From an uncultured Dysgonomonas sp. (lineage in GTDB: Bacteria; Bacteroidota; Bacteroidia; Bacteroidales; Dysgonomonadaceae), in assembly GCA_900556485.1 (NCBI GenBank), contig USOX01000015.1, positions 1 through 64,000 on the forward strand: DNA of 64,000 nucleotides, given 5' to 3'. A program made the translations under genes and the position numbers. The notes under the pieces were generated by a model. That model was not told the DNA's origin. It made no database searches and saw only the letters and a program-made list of their open reading frames with translations. Shown here piece after piece: positions 6,860 through 15,818 of this stretch (positions are counted from its first letter, which is position 1; every line of letters starts with the position of its first letter).

Positions 6860-7995
6860 TTGCCACTAAAAAAGGTATTTATATAAAGAAACTTGAAAAT
6901 TTTGGAGGAATTATTTTTTCTCCATATTCAGGACTGTTTTTTGCTATAGCTGAAGATTATATAAATGAGGTTATTGCATACTGCAATAATGAGAAGGTTA
7001 GTCTTCCTGTTGAGATTATAAACCATATAGATATTGGAATAGAGCAAAAAAAGAAAAAAACATTTGATATTAAGCATTGGTTACCACAGAAAGAAAGTTT
7101 TTCTTATGCAAAAGGATACCCAGCTACACCTATAGTGATAAACTGGTTAATGTCCTATAGATGCAATTTTCATTGTCAGTATTGTTATGCAGGGGATGTT
7201 ATTGATAAAGAATTTGAAACTATTGCGGTCAAAGATATCGCTAAAAAGATATTGGATTTAAACCCTTTATCAATTGTAATATCAGGAGGAGAACCTCTTA
7301 TGGAAATAGACAAGATTAAAGATGTTCTATCAGAAATTGGAGGTAAAGTTGGTATAATGCTAGATACTAATGGTTACTTATATGATGCTAAGTTGACCAA
7401 GTTATTAAAGAAACATAATATTGTTGTCCGAATTTCTTTAGATACATTATTAATTTCAGACAATAAAAAAGTTAGACAGATGAGGAATAAGAAATTAGAT
7501 GATTCAAGTTTAAATACAATTATTAACAATATCCTCAAATATAGACAGGAAAATATTCCTGTATTAATTCACACGGTCGTGACACCTATTAATAAAAACA
7601 GTTTAGATGATTTATATTCAAAACTTCCATTATTAGGAGTGAATGGATGGAGAATTTTTTCAGTAGTTAATCCTAATGATAAAGAATTGCAAAATTCATT
7701 TAAGAAAATAATGAACTATGGTAATAGAAAAAAGGTAAGCATCAAAGAAACTCAAGAAGAAATACAACATAAAATGTCTATATTTAAGAGTAAATGTCCC
7801 TCAAAGTCTACTTTTTCTGTCCAAATAGTTCACTCTGATGATAAAGGAAAGAACTCTGTGATTTTAGTCCTTCCTGATGGTAGATTTGTGACTGAAAATT
7901 TATTAGCTAATGAAAAATATACAATAAATTCCAATAATGTTTTTGAAGATATAAATTCTTGGGAACATTATAACAGATATTTAGGAACTAAATAA
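6847..7995 (+). CDS. Radical SAM enzyme
   Basis: This 382-residue protein has a canonical [4Fe-4S] motif C106-x3-C110-x2-C113 in YRCNFHCQYCY, and a SAM-binding GGEP at 147-150. It is followed by the usual alternating strands and helices (MLDTNGY, RISLDTL, IHTVVTPIN). Residues 1-65 form a separate small domain containing GGIIFSPYSGLFFAI, reminiscent of the N-terminal extension of peptide-modifying radical SAM proteins. A C-terminal SPASM Cys cluster is not present, although VLPDGRFV near the end resembles the last strand of such proteins. The substrate is unknown. It overlaps the methyltransferase gene and lies 10 bp before the next gene. The viperin-specific motif is absent. Confidence 0.85.
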   Translation: MEKIIATKKGIYIKKLENFGGIIFSPYSGLFFAIAEDYINEVIAYCNNEKVSLPVEIINHIDIGIEQKKKKTFDIKHWLPQKESFSYAKGYPATPIVINWLMSYRCNFHCQYCYAGDVIDKEFETIAVKDIAKKILDLNPLSIVISGGEPLMEIDKIKDVLSEIGGKVGIMLDTNGYLYDAKLTKLLKKHNIVVRISLDTLLISDNKKVRQMRNKKLDDSSLNTIINNILKYRQENIPVLIHTVVTPINKNSLDDLYSKLPLLGVNGWRIFSVVNPNDKELQNSFKKIMNYGNRKKVSIKETQEEIQHKMSIFKSKCPSKSTFSVQIVHSDDKGKNSVILVLPDGRFVTENLLANEKYTINSNNVFEDINSWEHYNRYLGTK

Positions 7996-8005
7996 CAAAT
8001 AGAAT

Positions 8006-9373
8006 ATGGCTTTATTCGACTTTTTAGGCAGAAGAAAAATAAAAGAAATACATTATTTTAGTGAAGAAAATAAGGAACTAAATCTTCCAAAGATGAAAGC
8101 ACAACTGTCCAAGCTTGATTCTTCGGCAGAGGCTAGTGTCAGCTTTGGGGAGATTAATGTTCATAAGAAAATCACTATTCCAGAAGGGGGAGATGTTAAT
8201 AAATTAGTACAACTAGACATGATGCAATATACTCTTGCTGGTACAATTAACACTCTTAATGGTAAAGATAAGCAAGAAAAAACAAAGGAATATGTAGACC
8301 TGTTGTTGGATATGTTTAAGTTGGTATTATCCACTATAGCTACAAATAAGGAAGAAAACAACAATTCGCAGGATAGCAATACAGAAAAAAAAAAGTTTAA
8401 TGGAAAACTGTTAAAAAAATATTTAGACCAAAGAGGATTCTCAAGTGCATTTCTTCCAGATGATTTATATACAGAAAGTGGATATGTTATTTGGCCCATA
8501 ACATTACAACCATCTGTGACATATATCCATACTGCACAAATACAATTGATAAAATTACTTGTTTTATCTGGTTGGAAACTACATGTAATTATTGGAGACT
8601 GTGGGAAGCATTCCACAACAGTAAAGCAACCAATAAACTTTAAAAATGCAATTGAAGCTATTCTTCTAAAAAACAATATACTAATAGACAATCAAACAGT
8701 TACATTTTTAAGTAAGTATTTCAAACGTGACCCAAATGTTATAGATGAATCACTTATTAAAAATGCAACAAGTTTGGAACTACTGAATACATTTCATACA
8801 ATTAGTGAAAGCGTTGTCTGGAGTGACTATTTTGAATATATAACAAAAAATTACAATAAAGTAAAGAAGGAGGAAATTCGTAAGAGAAAAGTGTTAAATA
8901 ATATTCAACCTCTATTGAATTGGACTGTAGTTACGACAATTGTCAATACTGAAATTAACATAAAAGCGATAGTTGTTGCAGGGGAGGATGAGCGAAAACA
9001 ATGGCATGAAATTGTAAAGACACATGGCAATAATCGTATTGGTATGATTTATATACAAGAGCTTAAAGAGCAGAACAAGACGATGGATCAAAGCGAAATT
9101 AATATAGAGAATTTACAAGATATGCTTAATAAAATTGATAGAGGTAATATGGGAGAATGGTTGTATAATCATTTTATTGAACTCCCTAGATTTATAAGTA
9201 ATTGTAAACCCGAATTTTGCAAGATTACAGAGAATGAATGCACTAAACATCAAAATAACTGTATAAAATGTCTTTTTTCAGATGCCCAAAATTTCACGAA
9301 TCCAGACTTTAATAAAACAAGTTTTGCAACTAAAGTATATGAGGTTGCAAACCCTGCAAATTCAATCAATTAA
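8006..9373 (+). CDS. Class I aminoacyl-tRNA-synthetase-like protein (putative)
   Basis: This 455-residue protein has a first third (1-130) that is not recognisable. From about residue 160 it resembles a class I synthetase-type Rossmann fold: WPITLQPSVTYIHTAQIQLI occupies the place of the HIGH segment and is followed by LLVLSGWKLHVIIGD. Later, IKAIVVAGEDERKQWHEI resembles the GxDQ strand-helix, and LKEQNKTMDQSEIN lies where KMSKS would be. The C-terminus has a Cys cluster (CKPEFC, then CTKHQNNCIKC, about 407-430) that could bind zinc. If correct, it is an adenylate-forming paralogue rather than a translation enzyme. The resemblance is remote and needs a profile search. It is the third gene of the methyltransferase/radical SAM cluster. 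Confidence 0.4.
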   Translation: MALFDFLGRRKIKEIHYFSEENKELNLPKMKAQLSKLDSSAEASVSFGEINVHKKITIPEGGDVNKLVQLDMMQYTLAGTINTLNGKDKQEKTKEYVDLLLDMFKLVLSTIATNKEENNNSQDSNTEKKKFNGKLLKKYLDQRGFSSAFLPDDLYTESGYVIWPITLQPSVTYIHTAQIQLIKLLVLSGWKLHVIIGDCGKHSTTVKQPINFKNAIEAILLKNNILIDNQTVTFLSKYFKRDPNVIDESLIKNATSLELLNTFHTISESVVWSDYFEYITKNYNKVKKEEIRKRKVLNNIQPLLNWTVVTTIVNTEINIKAIVVAGEDERKQWHEIVKTHGNNRIGMIYIQELKEQNKTMDQSEINIENLQDMLNKIDRGNMGEWLYNHFIELPRFISNCKPEFCKITENECTKHQNNCIKCLFSDAQNFTNPDFNKTSFATKVYEVANPANSIN

Positions 9374-9376
9374 AGT

Positions 9377-10255
9377 TTAGTCAAAATATGAATTTATACT
9401 ATTATTTGCAAGATAAATAGCGAAATGAGAAAGATAAGTTCCGTTTGATATTTTGTATGTTTTATTTATATCAACACAAGCGATATTATCAAATATGGGT
9501 AATTGCACTACTTCCATTTTATTTAATGAAAATCTGTCATCTTTCCATATGATAAAAGGTATTTTATCGTATTCTAGAAGACATAACCTTGGATAAGCTT
9601 TTTTCTGTATTTTTTTTGATTCTAAAAAAAAGAATTGATTATCATTCAACCCGAACTCATATAAGGTATTCTCTGCTGTTAAATGTGATATGTTTTCTAA
9701 TAAAAGCCCAATATTAAAAGACAAGTTTGGTATATCTTTTAATATAAGTTGATTATCTACTAAATCTTTGAATTGACTTTGCATTCCTTTCTCTTGTTTG
9801 AGAATATTTAGTTTCCGATCTATAAAAAAACGCTTATAGAATATACCATCCCTCAATAGATGTGCTGTATTGCCATATACAAATTCGACTAATGATATCT
9901 CATTTTTAGATAATACAGCGCCAGACCATGAAAGATTTAACATTTCCTGAACTATAATGTCATAATAATCTATTTTATAATCATTAAGTTTATTCAACAT
10001 AATCTTTATTTGCCTTTCAATATCATTAACCAAACATATCTTAGATTCGTAATGAGGGTATGCTGTGTCAGAATAATTGATTCGACAAAAAACAGATGCT
10101 GAAGGCTGAAAATAACTCTTTACTTCATTTATTCGTCCAATATCTGTCAACATAACTGTAAGTGGAATATTTAGTTTCTGTTTACTTAATTCAAATAAAC
10201 TTTTAGCTTTTTGAGTATTAATAATTTGATTTCCGATAAATATGAAACGAGACAT
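9377..10255 (-). CDS. PEP-synthase/PPDK-type ATP-binding domain protein (putative)
   Basis: This is a 292-residue protein from the ATG at 10253-10255; the frame also has a TTG 21 bp upstream. The segment CRINYSDTAYPHYES resembles the SSATAEDxxxxSFAG-type loop of pyruvate phosphate dikinase and PEP synthase. DIIVQEMLNLSWSGAVLSKN, then VEFVYGNTAHLLRDG, match the VVVQxMV...SGVxF and WGxGexLVxG strands of the same ATP-grasp-like N-terminal domain. The swivelling His and PEP-binding domains are absent, so only ATP-dependent phosphate chemistry or binding can be proposed. Its 3' end lies 3 bp from the stop of the synthetase-like gene, so the two genes converge. It has its own promoter box at 10308-10315. 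Confidence 0.45.
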   Translation of the reverse strand: MSRFIFIGNQIINTQKAKSLFELSKQKLNIPLTVMLTDIGRINEVKSYFQPSASVFCRINYSDTAYPHYESKICLVNDIERQIKIMLNKLNDYKIDYYDIIVQEMLNLSWSGAVLSKNEISLVEFVYGNTAHLLRDGIFYKRFFIDRKLNILKQEKGMQSQFKDLVDNQLILKDIPNLSFNIGLLLENISHLTAENTLYEFGLNDNQFFFLESKKIQKKAYPRLCLLEYDKIPFIIWKDDRFSLNKMEVVQLPIFDNIACVDINKTYKISNGTYLSHFAIYLANNSINSYFD

Positions 10256-10307
10256 AAAGATTAAAATTTGATTCAATACATAAAACTATACTTTTTCATT
10301 TTCTATA

Positions 10308-10315
10308 CAAAATTA
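10308..10315 (-). promoter_or_regulatory. -7 promoter box for the ATP-binding-domain gene
   Basis: On the minus strand TAATTTTG fits TAnnTTTG. It lies about 50 bp upstream of the ATG at 10255, with a CTTG 18 bp further upstream near the -33 position. Confidence 0.45.
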
Positions 10316-10472
10316 TAATCAAGAATAAACCATCAAGACCATAGCCCTACGGTTATATCGAGAAATCTTCCTTTGCTTCCATCAAAGAGTATTTCTCTCA
10401 TAAGTCTTGCTTTGTTTATTCTTTCTTTATGTAGGGTGTATATCAGATGTAAAAAGGGAGAAAATATCAACA

Positions 10473-11072
10473 TTATTTTAGGTTATGATCTCTCATAAAT
10501 GCACTGACAGTTAGCCGATGAACTCCAAGAATACGACTAATAGCACTTTTGGAAACTTTCTTATCTAACAAATTCTTTATTTCAGCTTCTTTTCCTGTTA
10601 GTTTTGTCACTTTTGATTTACTTCCTCTAGGACGACCAAGAATAACACCTTCAGCGCGTTTACGTGCTAACGCTTCTTTTGTACGTTGTGAAATAAGATT
10701 GCGCTCGATTTCGGCTGACAGACCAAAAGCAAAGGCAAGTACTTTGGAGTTTATATCGCTACCCAAACGATAATTGTCCTTAATTGTCCAAACTTGAATA
10801 TCTCGATTCATACATTCGTTGAGAATCCCCATAATCATTAATAGGTTTCTTCCTAAACGTGAAAGTTCGGAGCAGATGAGGATATCATCACGTTTCATTT
10901 TTTTGAGCAGTTTGCCTAGTTTGCGTTCTTGAATAGTTCTTACTCCCGAAATGGTCTCTTCAATCCATTTATCAACTACGAGTATATTTTTTTCACAGAA
11001 TTGGTTAATTTCAAAACGTTGATTCTCTACTGTTTGCCTGTCTGTGCTTACGCGAATATATCCATAAATCAT
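10473..11072 (-). CDS. Serine recombinase (resolvase/invertase family)
   Basis: This 199-residue protein is a complete small serine recombinase. YIRVSTDRQ holds the catalytic Ser9. It is followed by conserved CSELSRLGRN (about 69-78), GLSAEIERNLISQRTKEAL (about 117-135) with the E-helix region, the GRPRG linker, and a C-terminal HTH (KKVSKSAISRILGVHRLTVSAFM). Its gene starts 85 bp from one copy of the 31-bp inverted repeat that joins the active and silent halves of the type IIG gene, and lies outside the invertible segment. This arrangement fits a dedicated DNA invertase. The link is by position only; the tyrosine integrase at 16920 is the alternative. Confidence 0.9.
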   Translation of the reverse strand: MIYGYIRVSTDRQTVENQRFEINQFCEKNILVVDKWIEETISGVRTIQERKLGKLLKKMKRDDILICSELSRLGRNLLMIMGILNECMNRDIQVWTIKDNYRLGSDINSKVLAFAFGLSAEIERNLISQRTKEALARKRAEGVILGRPRGSKSKVTKLTGKEAEIKNLLDKKVSKSAISRILGVHRLTVSAFMRDHNLK

Positions 11073-11156
11073 CTTTTGTTTAAATTATATTATGTTAAAA
11101 TTAAAATAAACAAAAATAGTATATTTTTATTATACCATATAATTATACTTTTTTTC

Positions 11157-11187
11157 AGCGTTTTTATTAGACAAAATAGCACAGTAT
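11157..11187 (+). repeat. Inverted repeat, left copy of the invertible segment
   Basis: This 31-bp sequence begins AGCGTTTTTATTAGAC and recurs perfectly, inverted, at 12849-12879. It encodes SVFIRQNSTV in the frame of the silent cassette. The bases just outside differ (C here, G at the other copy). Confidence 0.95.
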
Positions 11188-12041
11188 TTGATTTTAGTTC
11201 AAGTAATAGTTGGACTATATTATCTACTGTAGAACAGCAAATTAAACAGAAAGTTGATGTGATTGGAACCCCATTAAAAGACTGGGGAGACATACAGATA
11301 AATTATGGTGTAAAAACAGGTTTTAATGATGCTTTCATTATTGACGGAAAAAAACGAAAAGAACTTATAGAACAAGACCCCAAAAGTGTAGAAATTATAC
11401 GACCGTTACTCAGGGGACGCGATATTAAAAGGTACAACTTCCAATTTGCTGATTTATATTTAATTACAACGTTTCCGAGTCTAAAAATAGATATTGAGCA
11501 ATATCCTGCTGTAAAACAGCATCTTATGGGGTTTGATTATGATAGGTTAAAACAAACAGGTGAAATAGGTGCAAGGAAAAAGACTAATAATCAGTGGTTT
11601 GAAACTCAAGATGCGATAAGTTATTGGGAGGATTTTTATAAACAAAAAATAATATGGAAAATTATAGGAAATCAAATGGCTTTTTCCATCGATTCCAAAG
11701 AATATGTTGTAAATAATGCTTGTTATATTCTAACAGGTTCTTGTTTAGAATACCTATTGTCTGTTTTAAACTCCAGAATAATAAAATGGTATAGCTATAT
11801 TACTAATATGAATAAAACAGGTGTTGGAGATGTCCAAGTTGGAGGACAAAATGTAAATCTTTTTCCAATCCCATTATTATCTGATTCTGAACAAGAGCCA
11901 TTCATTAAATTAGTAAAAGAAATACTAATTAAGAAAGAAAAAAATGAGAATACAATTCTCCTTGAAGCTAAAATAGATAATCTAATATATGATATGTATA
12001 AATTATCAGAAGAAGAAATATTATTTATAAGTTCTCAATAA
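11157..12041 (+). pseudogene. Silent alternative 3' half (target-recognition part) of the type IIG enzyme
   Basis: This open frame encodes 294 residues that are clearly homologous to the last 284 residues of the type IIG enzyme on the other strand. Shared segments include SVFIRQNSTV, GTPLKDWG versus GTPLRDWN, AFIID, SxEIIRPLLRGRDI versus IIRPILRGRDI, EDFYKQKIIW and YKLSEEE versus YELSQEE. Between them the sequences diverge strongly, as expected for different DNA-recognition domains. It lacks a nuclease and a methyltransferase, and the reading frame upstream of 11157 is unrelated A/T-rich DNA, so it should be silent in this orientation. Inversion at the 31-bp repeats would fuse it in frame to the catalytic part. 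It overlaps the active gene tail to tail by 17 bp. Confidence 0.88.
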
Positions 12042-15000
12042 ATTCAACTTCTTCTTGAGACAATTCATATAATTGGTATATAATTTTATCTAGCTTCTTT
12101 ATCTCATCAATAGAATTAGTTTTTATTATATTATCAATAATTTCTTCTATATGTATGAGTTCTGATTCTGTTGGTATCTTAACTGATAATTTTTCTAATG
12201 TATATTTTTTCCATCGATTAGTACCTACTCCTGTTGTTGTTCCGATTTGATTAAATACCCATTCTCCAAGTTTAGAGTTTAGAATAGCTAAAATATATTT
12301 CAATTTATCACCTACCATTAAAAATGATGTAGCTTCTGGAAAAAAGCCTTCTTCATCTAATGCAAATTTAGACTTATCAGAGATTTCTCCCCATATTATT
12401 TTTTGTTTATAAAAATCCTCGATATAAGCACAGTTCCGCAAATTATATGGAGTATTACCTTTATCTTGTCGTTTTTCCAACTCAGAATAAAATTTATCTA
12501 AATGATTTTTTATCGCTGGGTAATCTTCTATGAATATGGGATTTATTCCTTTTTCTTTTATGCCATTATGTGCATTTATTAGCCATAAATCGGCAAACTT
12601 ATAACCATACTTCTGTATGTCTCTGCCACGTAAAATAGGTCGTATAATTTCTGCACTTTTTGAGTCTTCTCTTATTAATCTTTCCTTTGTTATATTGTCA
12701 ATTATAAATGCCTCGTTGTAACCAGTCAAAACTCCTCGATAAATATTAATATTCCAATCTCTTAAAGGTGTGCCAAAAGCCTCTATTTTAGCCCTTATAC
12801 TTTGTTCAATAGGACTTAAAATTACCCAACTCTCTGCATCAAAACTACATACTGTGCTATTTTGTCTAATAAAAACGCTCAAATCTTTTATACCTTCTTT
12901 TTTGACAATACAGGCTTGTGTTTGTTGTCTATTTTTATCCTTCTGATATATTAAAATATTCACATCAACAGTTGCTTCATCAAAAACATTTATGCCTGCA
13001 AAATCAACTAATAACACAGGATTTATATTTTCGGCAAAATATCTTCGCATACTTTGCCCATATCCAGCGCGCATCCATTTATTAGATGTGATAAATGATA
13101 AGAAATAGTTTGGACGTAATAAATCGTTTCCTAACTCATAAAACAAACAGTAAATATCTCCAGTACGTTCAAATGTCTGATAATTCATCTGTTTATATAC
13201 ATCTGTTATTTCTCCCATTGACTGAAGCTGTATATATGGAGGATTACCTATTATCGCATCAAATCCTATAAAAACACCGTCATCACTCAAGACCTCTGGA
13301 AATTCTATTCTCCATTCAAAAGCATTTTGATATATTTTATTATTCTTTATTTCGTCAATAATAGTTTTGTATTTATTTACAACTTTTTGTGTATCTGCTA
13401 TTTTCTTTTGTAAGACTTTTTGTTCTTTAGATGAAAGTTCGAACAAACTGGGAGCAGTCAGGGCGGATAGTTCTTTTTGTGCTTTAAGTAAAGCTTTCGA
13501 ATTTTTATCATTCCTACTGATCTCTGTTTTTAAATTTGTCTTTATTTCTTGAATAAATTGCTCTAAACGTTTTTTATCTTGTTTATTATGAGCATTCCGA
13601 TATTCACTTACAGCATCTTTGTACTCTAATATTGATATATTTAATCCCCTAAGTATCGGTTTTAAATCTTCATCAAGTGAAAAACGACTAACAAGAGAGT
13701 TTCCACATTTGATATTTATATCAATATTTGGTAATGTTTCCAAATGATTGGTTTTGGAAATATAATAAGTATGTTTTAGTAATTCTATCCATAAACGCAA
13801 CTGACATATTTTTACTGAATTAGGATTAACATCAACACCGAACAGGCAGTTTTCGATTATTGTTTGTTTTTCATGAAAAAGCGTTTCCTGTATACGTTGG
13901 CTTTCATGATTGTGAGGATTATATTTGAATATTCCAAATTCATTATCGCTAATAATTAACTCATCATTCTCAATACTAATTCTGTAATCTTTCAATCGTT
14001 TTCCCTCTTTGTCAACCAAAATACCTAATTCTGATTTCAGGTAAATCATTTCGTTTAAGCTGGATACAAGAAAGTGTCCTGATCCAACAGCTGGGTCGCA
14101 TAAACGAATAGAATTAAAAATTTGATTAGCCTCTTGTATATCAGATATTTTATTGTGTAGGTCAATTATAGTTTTACATTCCCACCTTTTAATTTCATTG
14201 AACTTCTGTAAAACTGTACGAGTAATAGTATCGCGACACATAAACATCGTAATAAAGCTCGGCGTAAAGAAAGAGCCGTCTTTATAGCCATTTATTTTCT
14301 CGAAGATAAGTCCCAATACCGATGCCGAAATCAATGCTTTATTTTCTTCCTGTATATCTTCCGAGCCTTCACTACTAAAATCATAAGCATCTAAGAACTT
14401 TAGTAAATAATCGAGAGGGTTTAATTCTTTAATCTCTATATCTTTCGATTTTAGTATGGATTTACTATAAAGATTTATTCGCGCCTTATCTCGAAGGTTG
14501 CTTATTACAAGGGTATATGCTTCCAACTCAGTTTGTTCAAAAAGCGAACTATTAAGATAAGGAACTTGAGAAAATTTATCTTTCAAATAGCCTTCTCTTC
14601 TTTCTTCTTCTTTACGAGCTAGAATCTGAAAGAATAAACTGTTTAAATCATCATAACCTTCTATTTTATTCGTTGAAAGAAAAGAATATTTCTTATCTCC
14701 ATTATGATACTTAATAATTTGTGCCTCTAATAATTTTAAAAACAAGACCCTATTAATCCATGTAATACTCAAATCCAAAGCAACATTAAATAGTCGTTCT
14801 TCATAGGAATTACCATATTGAGAAATATTAGGTAGACGAGAGAGTTTATCCATTGAGTCCAGCTCATTAATGGCATTTTCAATGATGGAACCATTATCTC
14901 TTTTTCCAGCAGGCTTTCTTACTATGAATTTTTGAGATTTCTGTTTTACTTCTTCCAGTCCTAATATGTGTAAAAGTTCAGCGTAAAATTCTTTATTCAG

Positions 15001-15738
15001 TTGGTTATAGTCGTTGACGAACGGAAGTTTCAACAAATGTGTGGGAGATAAGAACTTGTATAATGCTATGAGTTTTTTGTCATCTTCCTTATCCTTATTC
15101 CGTAAAATCGAGTTATAATCTCTTATGTCAAAATATATATAAGGAATTTCTGATTTAATCTTTTCTATTTCTGGTGATGCAATGTCCTTATAGAAGAAAT
15201 CGGTGCTAGTTCCTGATAGAGTCTTATTCTCGAATTGTTTGAAATGCTTTAATAAAGTCTTATTCTGATAAAATAGCTTTTCAAAATCTTGTGCATCAAA
15301 TACAAACCATTCATTTATGTTGGTAATAATCAAATATCGCAATTCAAAATTCTTTGCTTTACTGCGTTCTCTAAAATAGTACAGAACAAGTTCCTGAAAT
15401 GATTTAGCATTTAGGTTTTCTTTGCTAACCATTTCCGATTTATTTGTTGGCTTTTTTACTTCAATAAGAACGCCGACTGGAGATTTAGCATCTTTTCCAT
15501 TGTGGATAACTAAATCGGTATAACCTTTTGTATTTATATAATGATTATTCCTATAATAGACTGAATTAAAAAAATCTGTTATCAGGTTTTTATGAAACTC
15601 CTCTGTTTCAGAATCGTTTATTTTATCTAATAAAGAGATAAACTCTTTCTTAAATAATTCGATTTCTTCTCTTTCTGGTTTTTGTTTTAAAAAGGCGGGA
15701 TTTAAAGCTTGTTTGGGAGTTCTTATATTGGTTTGCAT
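12025..15738 (-). CDS. Type IIG restriction-modification enzyme (Eco57I-like), invertible C-terminus
   Basis: This 1237-residue fusion combines cleavage, methylation and recognition. The N-terminus carries a PD-(D/E)xK-type nuclease site (D75 in TDLVIHN, then E93 and K95 in LIEVKKP). The central part has methyltransferase motif I, CDPAVGSGHFL (about 547-557), and motif IV, IIGNPPYIQ (about 829-837), the NPPY form of gamma-class N6-adenine enzymes. The region from about 950 to the end is the target-recognition domain. Residues 954-963 (SVFIRQNSTV) are encoded by the 31-bp repeat, so the last 284 residues can be exchanged with the silent cassette by inversion. The start is an ATG. The DUF1016 nuclease and the integrase are upstream on the same strand. 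The protein looks intact. Confidence 0.93.
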   Translation of the reverse strand: MQTNIRTPKQALNPAFLKQKPEREEIELFKKEFISLLDKINDSETEEFHKNLITDFFNSVYYRNNHYINTKGYTDLVIHNGKDAKSPVGVLIEVKKPTNKSEMVSKENLNAKSFQELVLYYFRERSKAKNFELRYLIITNINEWFVFDAQDFEKLFYQNKTLLKHFKQFENKTLSGTSTDFFYKDIASPEIEKIKSEIPYIYFDIRDYNSILRNKDKEDDKKLIALYKFLSPTHLLKLPFVNDYNQLNKEFYAELLHILGLEEVKQKSQKFIVRKPAGKRDNGSIIENAINELDSMDKLSRLPNISQYGNSYEERLFNVALDLSITWINRVLFLKLLEAQIIKYHNGDKKYSFLSTNKIEGYDDLNSLFFQILARKEEERREGYLKDKFSQVPYLNSSLFEQTELEAYTLVISNLRDKARINLYSKSILKSKDIEIKELNPLDYLLKFLDAYDFSSEGSEDIQEENKALISASVLGLIFEKINGYKDGSFFTPSFITMFMCRDTITRTVLQKFNEIKRWECKTIIDLHNKISDIQEANQIFNSIRLCDPAVGSGHFLVSSLNEMIYLKSELGILVDKEGKRLKDYRISIENDELIISDNEFGIFKYNPHNHESQRIQETLFHEKQTIIENCLFGVDVNPNSVKICQLRLWIELLKHTYYISKTNHLETLPNIDINIKCGNSLVSRFSLDEDLKPILRGLNISILEYKDAVSEYRNAHNKQDKKRLEQFIQEIKTNLKTEISRNDKNSKALLKAQKELSALTAPSLFELSSKEQKVLQKKIADTQKVVNKYKTIIDEIKNNKIYQNAFEWRIEFPEVLSDDGVFIGFDAIIGNPPYIQLQSMGEITDVYKQMNYQTFERTGDIYCLFYELGNDLLRPNYFLSFITSNKWMRAGYGQSMRRYFAENINPVLLVDFAGINVFDEATVDVNILIYQKDKNRQQTQACIVKKEGIKDLSVFIRQNSTVCSFDAESWVILSPIEQSIRAKIEAFGTPLRDWNINIYRGVLTGYNEAFIIDNITKERLIREDSKSAEIIRPILRGRDIQKYGYKFADLWLINAHNGIKEKGINPIFIEDYPAIKNHLDKFYSELEKRQDKGNTPYNLRNCAYIEDFYKQKIIWGEISDKSKFALDEEGFFPEATSFLMVGDKLKYILAILNSKLGEWVFNQIGTTTGVGTNRWKKYTLEKLSVKIPTESELIHIEEIIDNIIKTNSIDEIKKLDKIIYQLYELSQEEVEFIENL
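12849..12879 (-). repeat. Inverted repeat, right copy, inside the type IIG gene
   Basis: This is a perfect 31-bp reverse complement of 11157-11187, located within the coding sequence of the type IIG enzyme at codons 954-964 and in the same reading frame. Recombination between the copies would invert about 1.7 kb and swap the 3' halves without a frameshift. Confidence 0.95.
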
Positions 15739-15818
15739 AACGTATTTGATTAATTCATACGAATTAACAAAATATTAATGTCCTAGAAAAATAAATGGAT
15801 AGATTTTCTATTAAAAAT

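Noticed and set aside
6847-7995. Prokaryotic viperin
   Set aside because: The radical SAM Cys motif is CNFHCQYC and the viperin C-terminal motif is absent. No nucleotide kinase lies next to it.
10333-10401. 22-codon minus-strand frame (MREILFDGSKGRFLDITVGLWS-type peptide) near the radical SAM cluster, possible precursor peptide
   Set aside because: It is too short, lacks a leader-like segment or Cys/Gly core, and is outside the direction of the cluster. Nothing supports translation.
10929-11156. Upstream part of the long plus-strand frame that runs into the silent type IIG cassette
   Set aside because: It overlaps the serine recombinase gene antisense and has no similarity to the enzyme. 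The homology begins at the 31-bp repeat.
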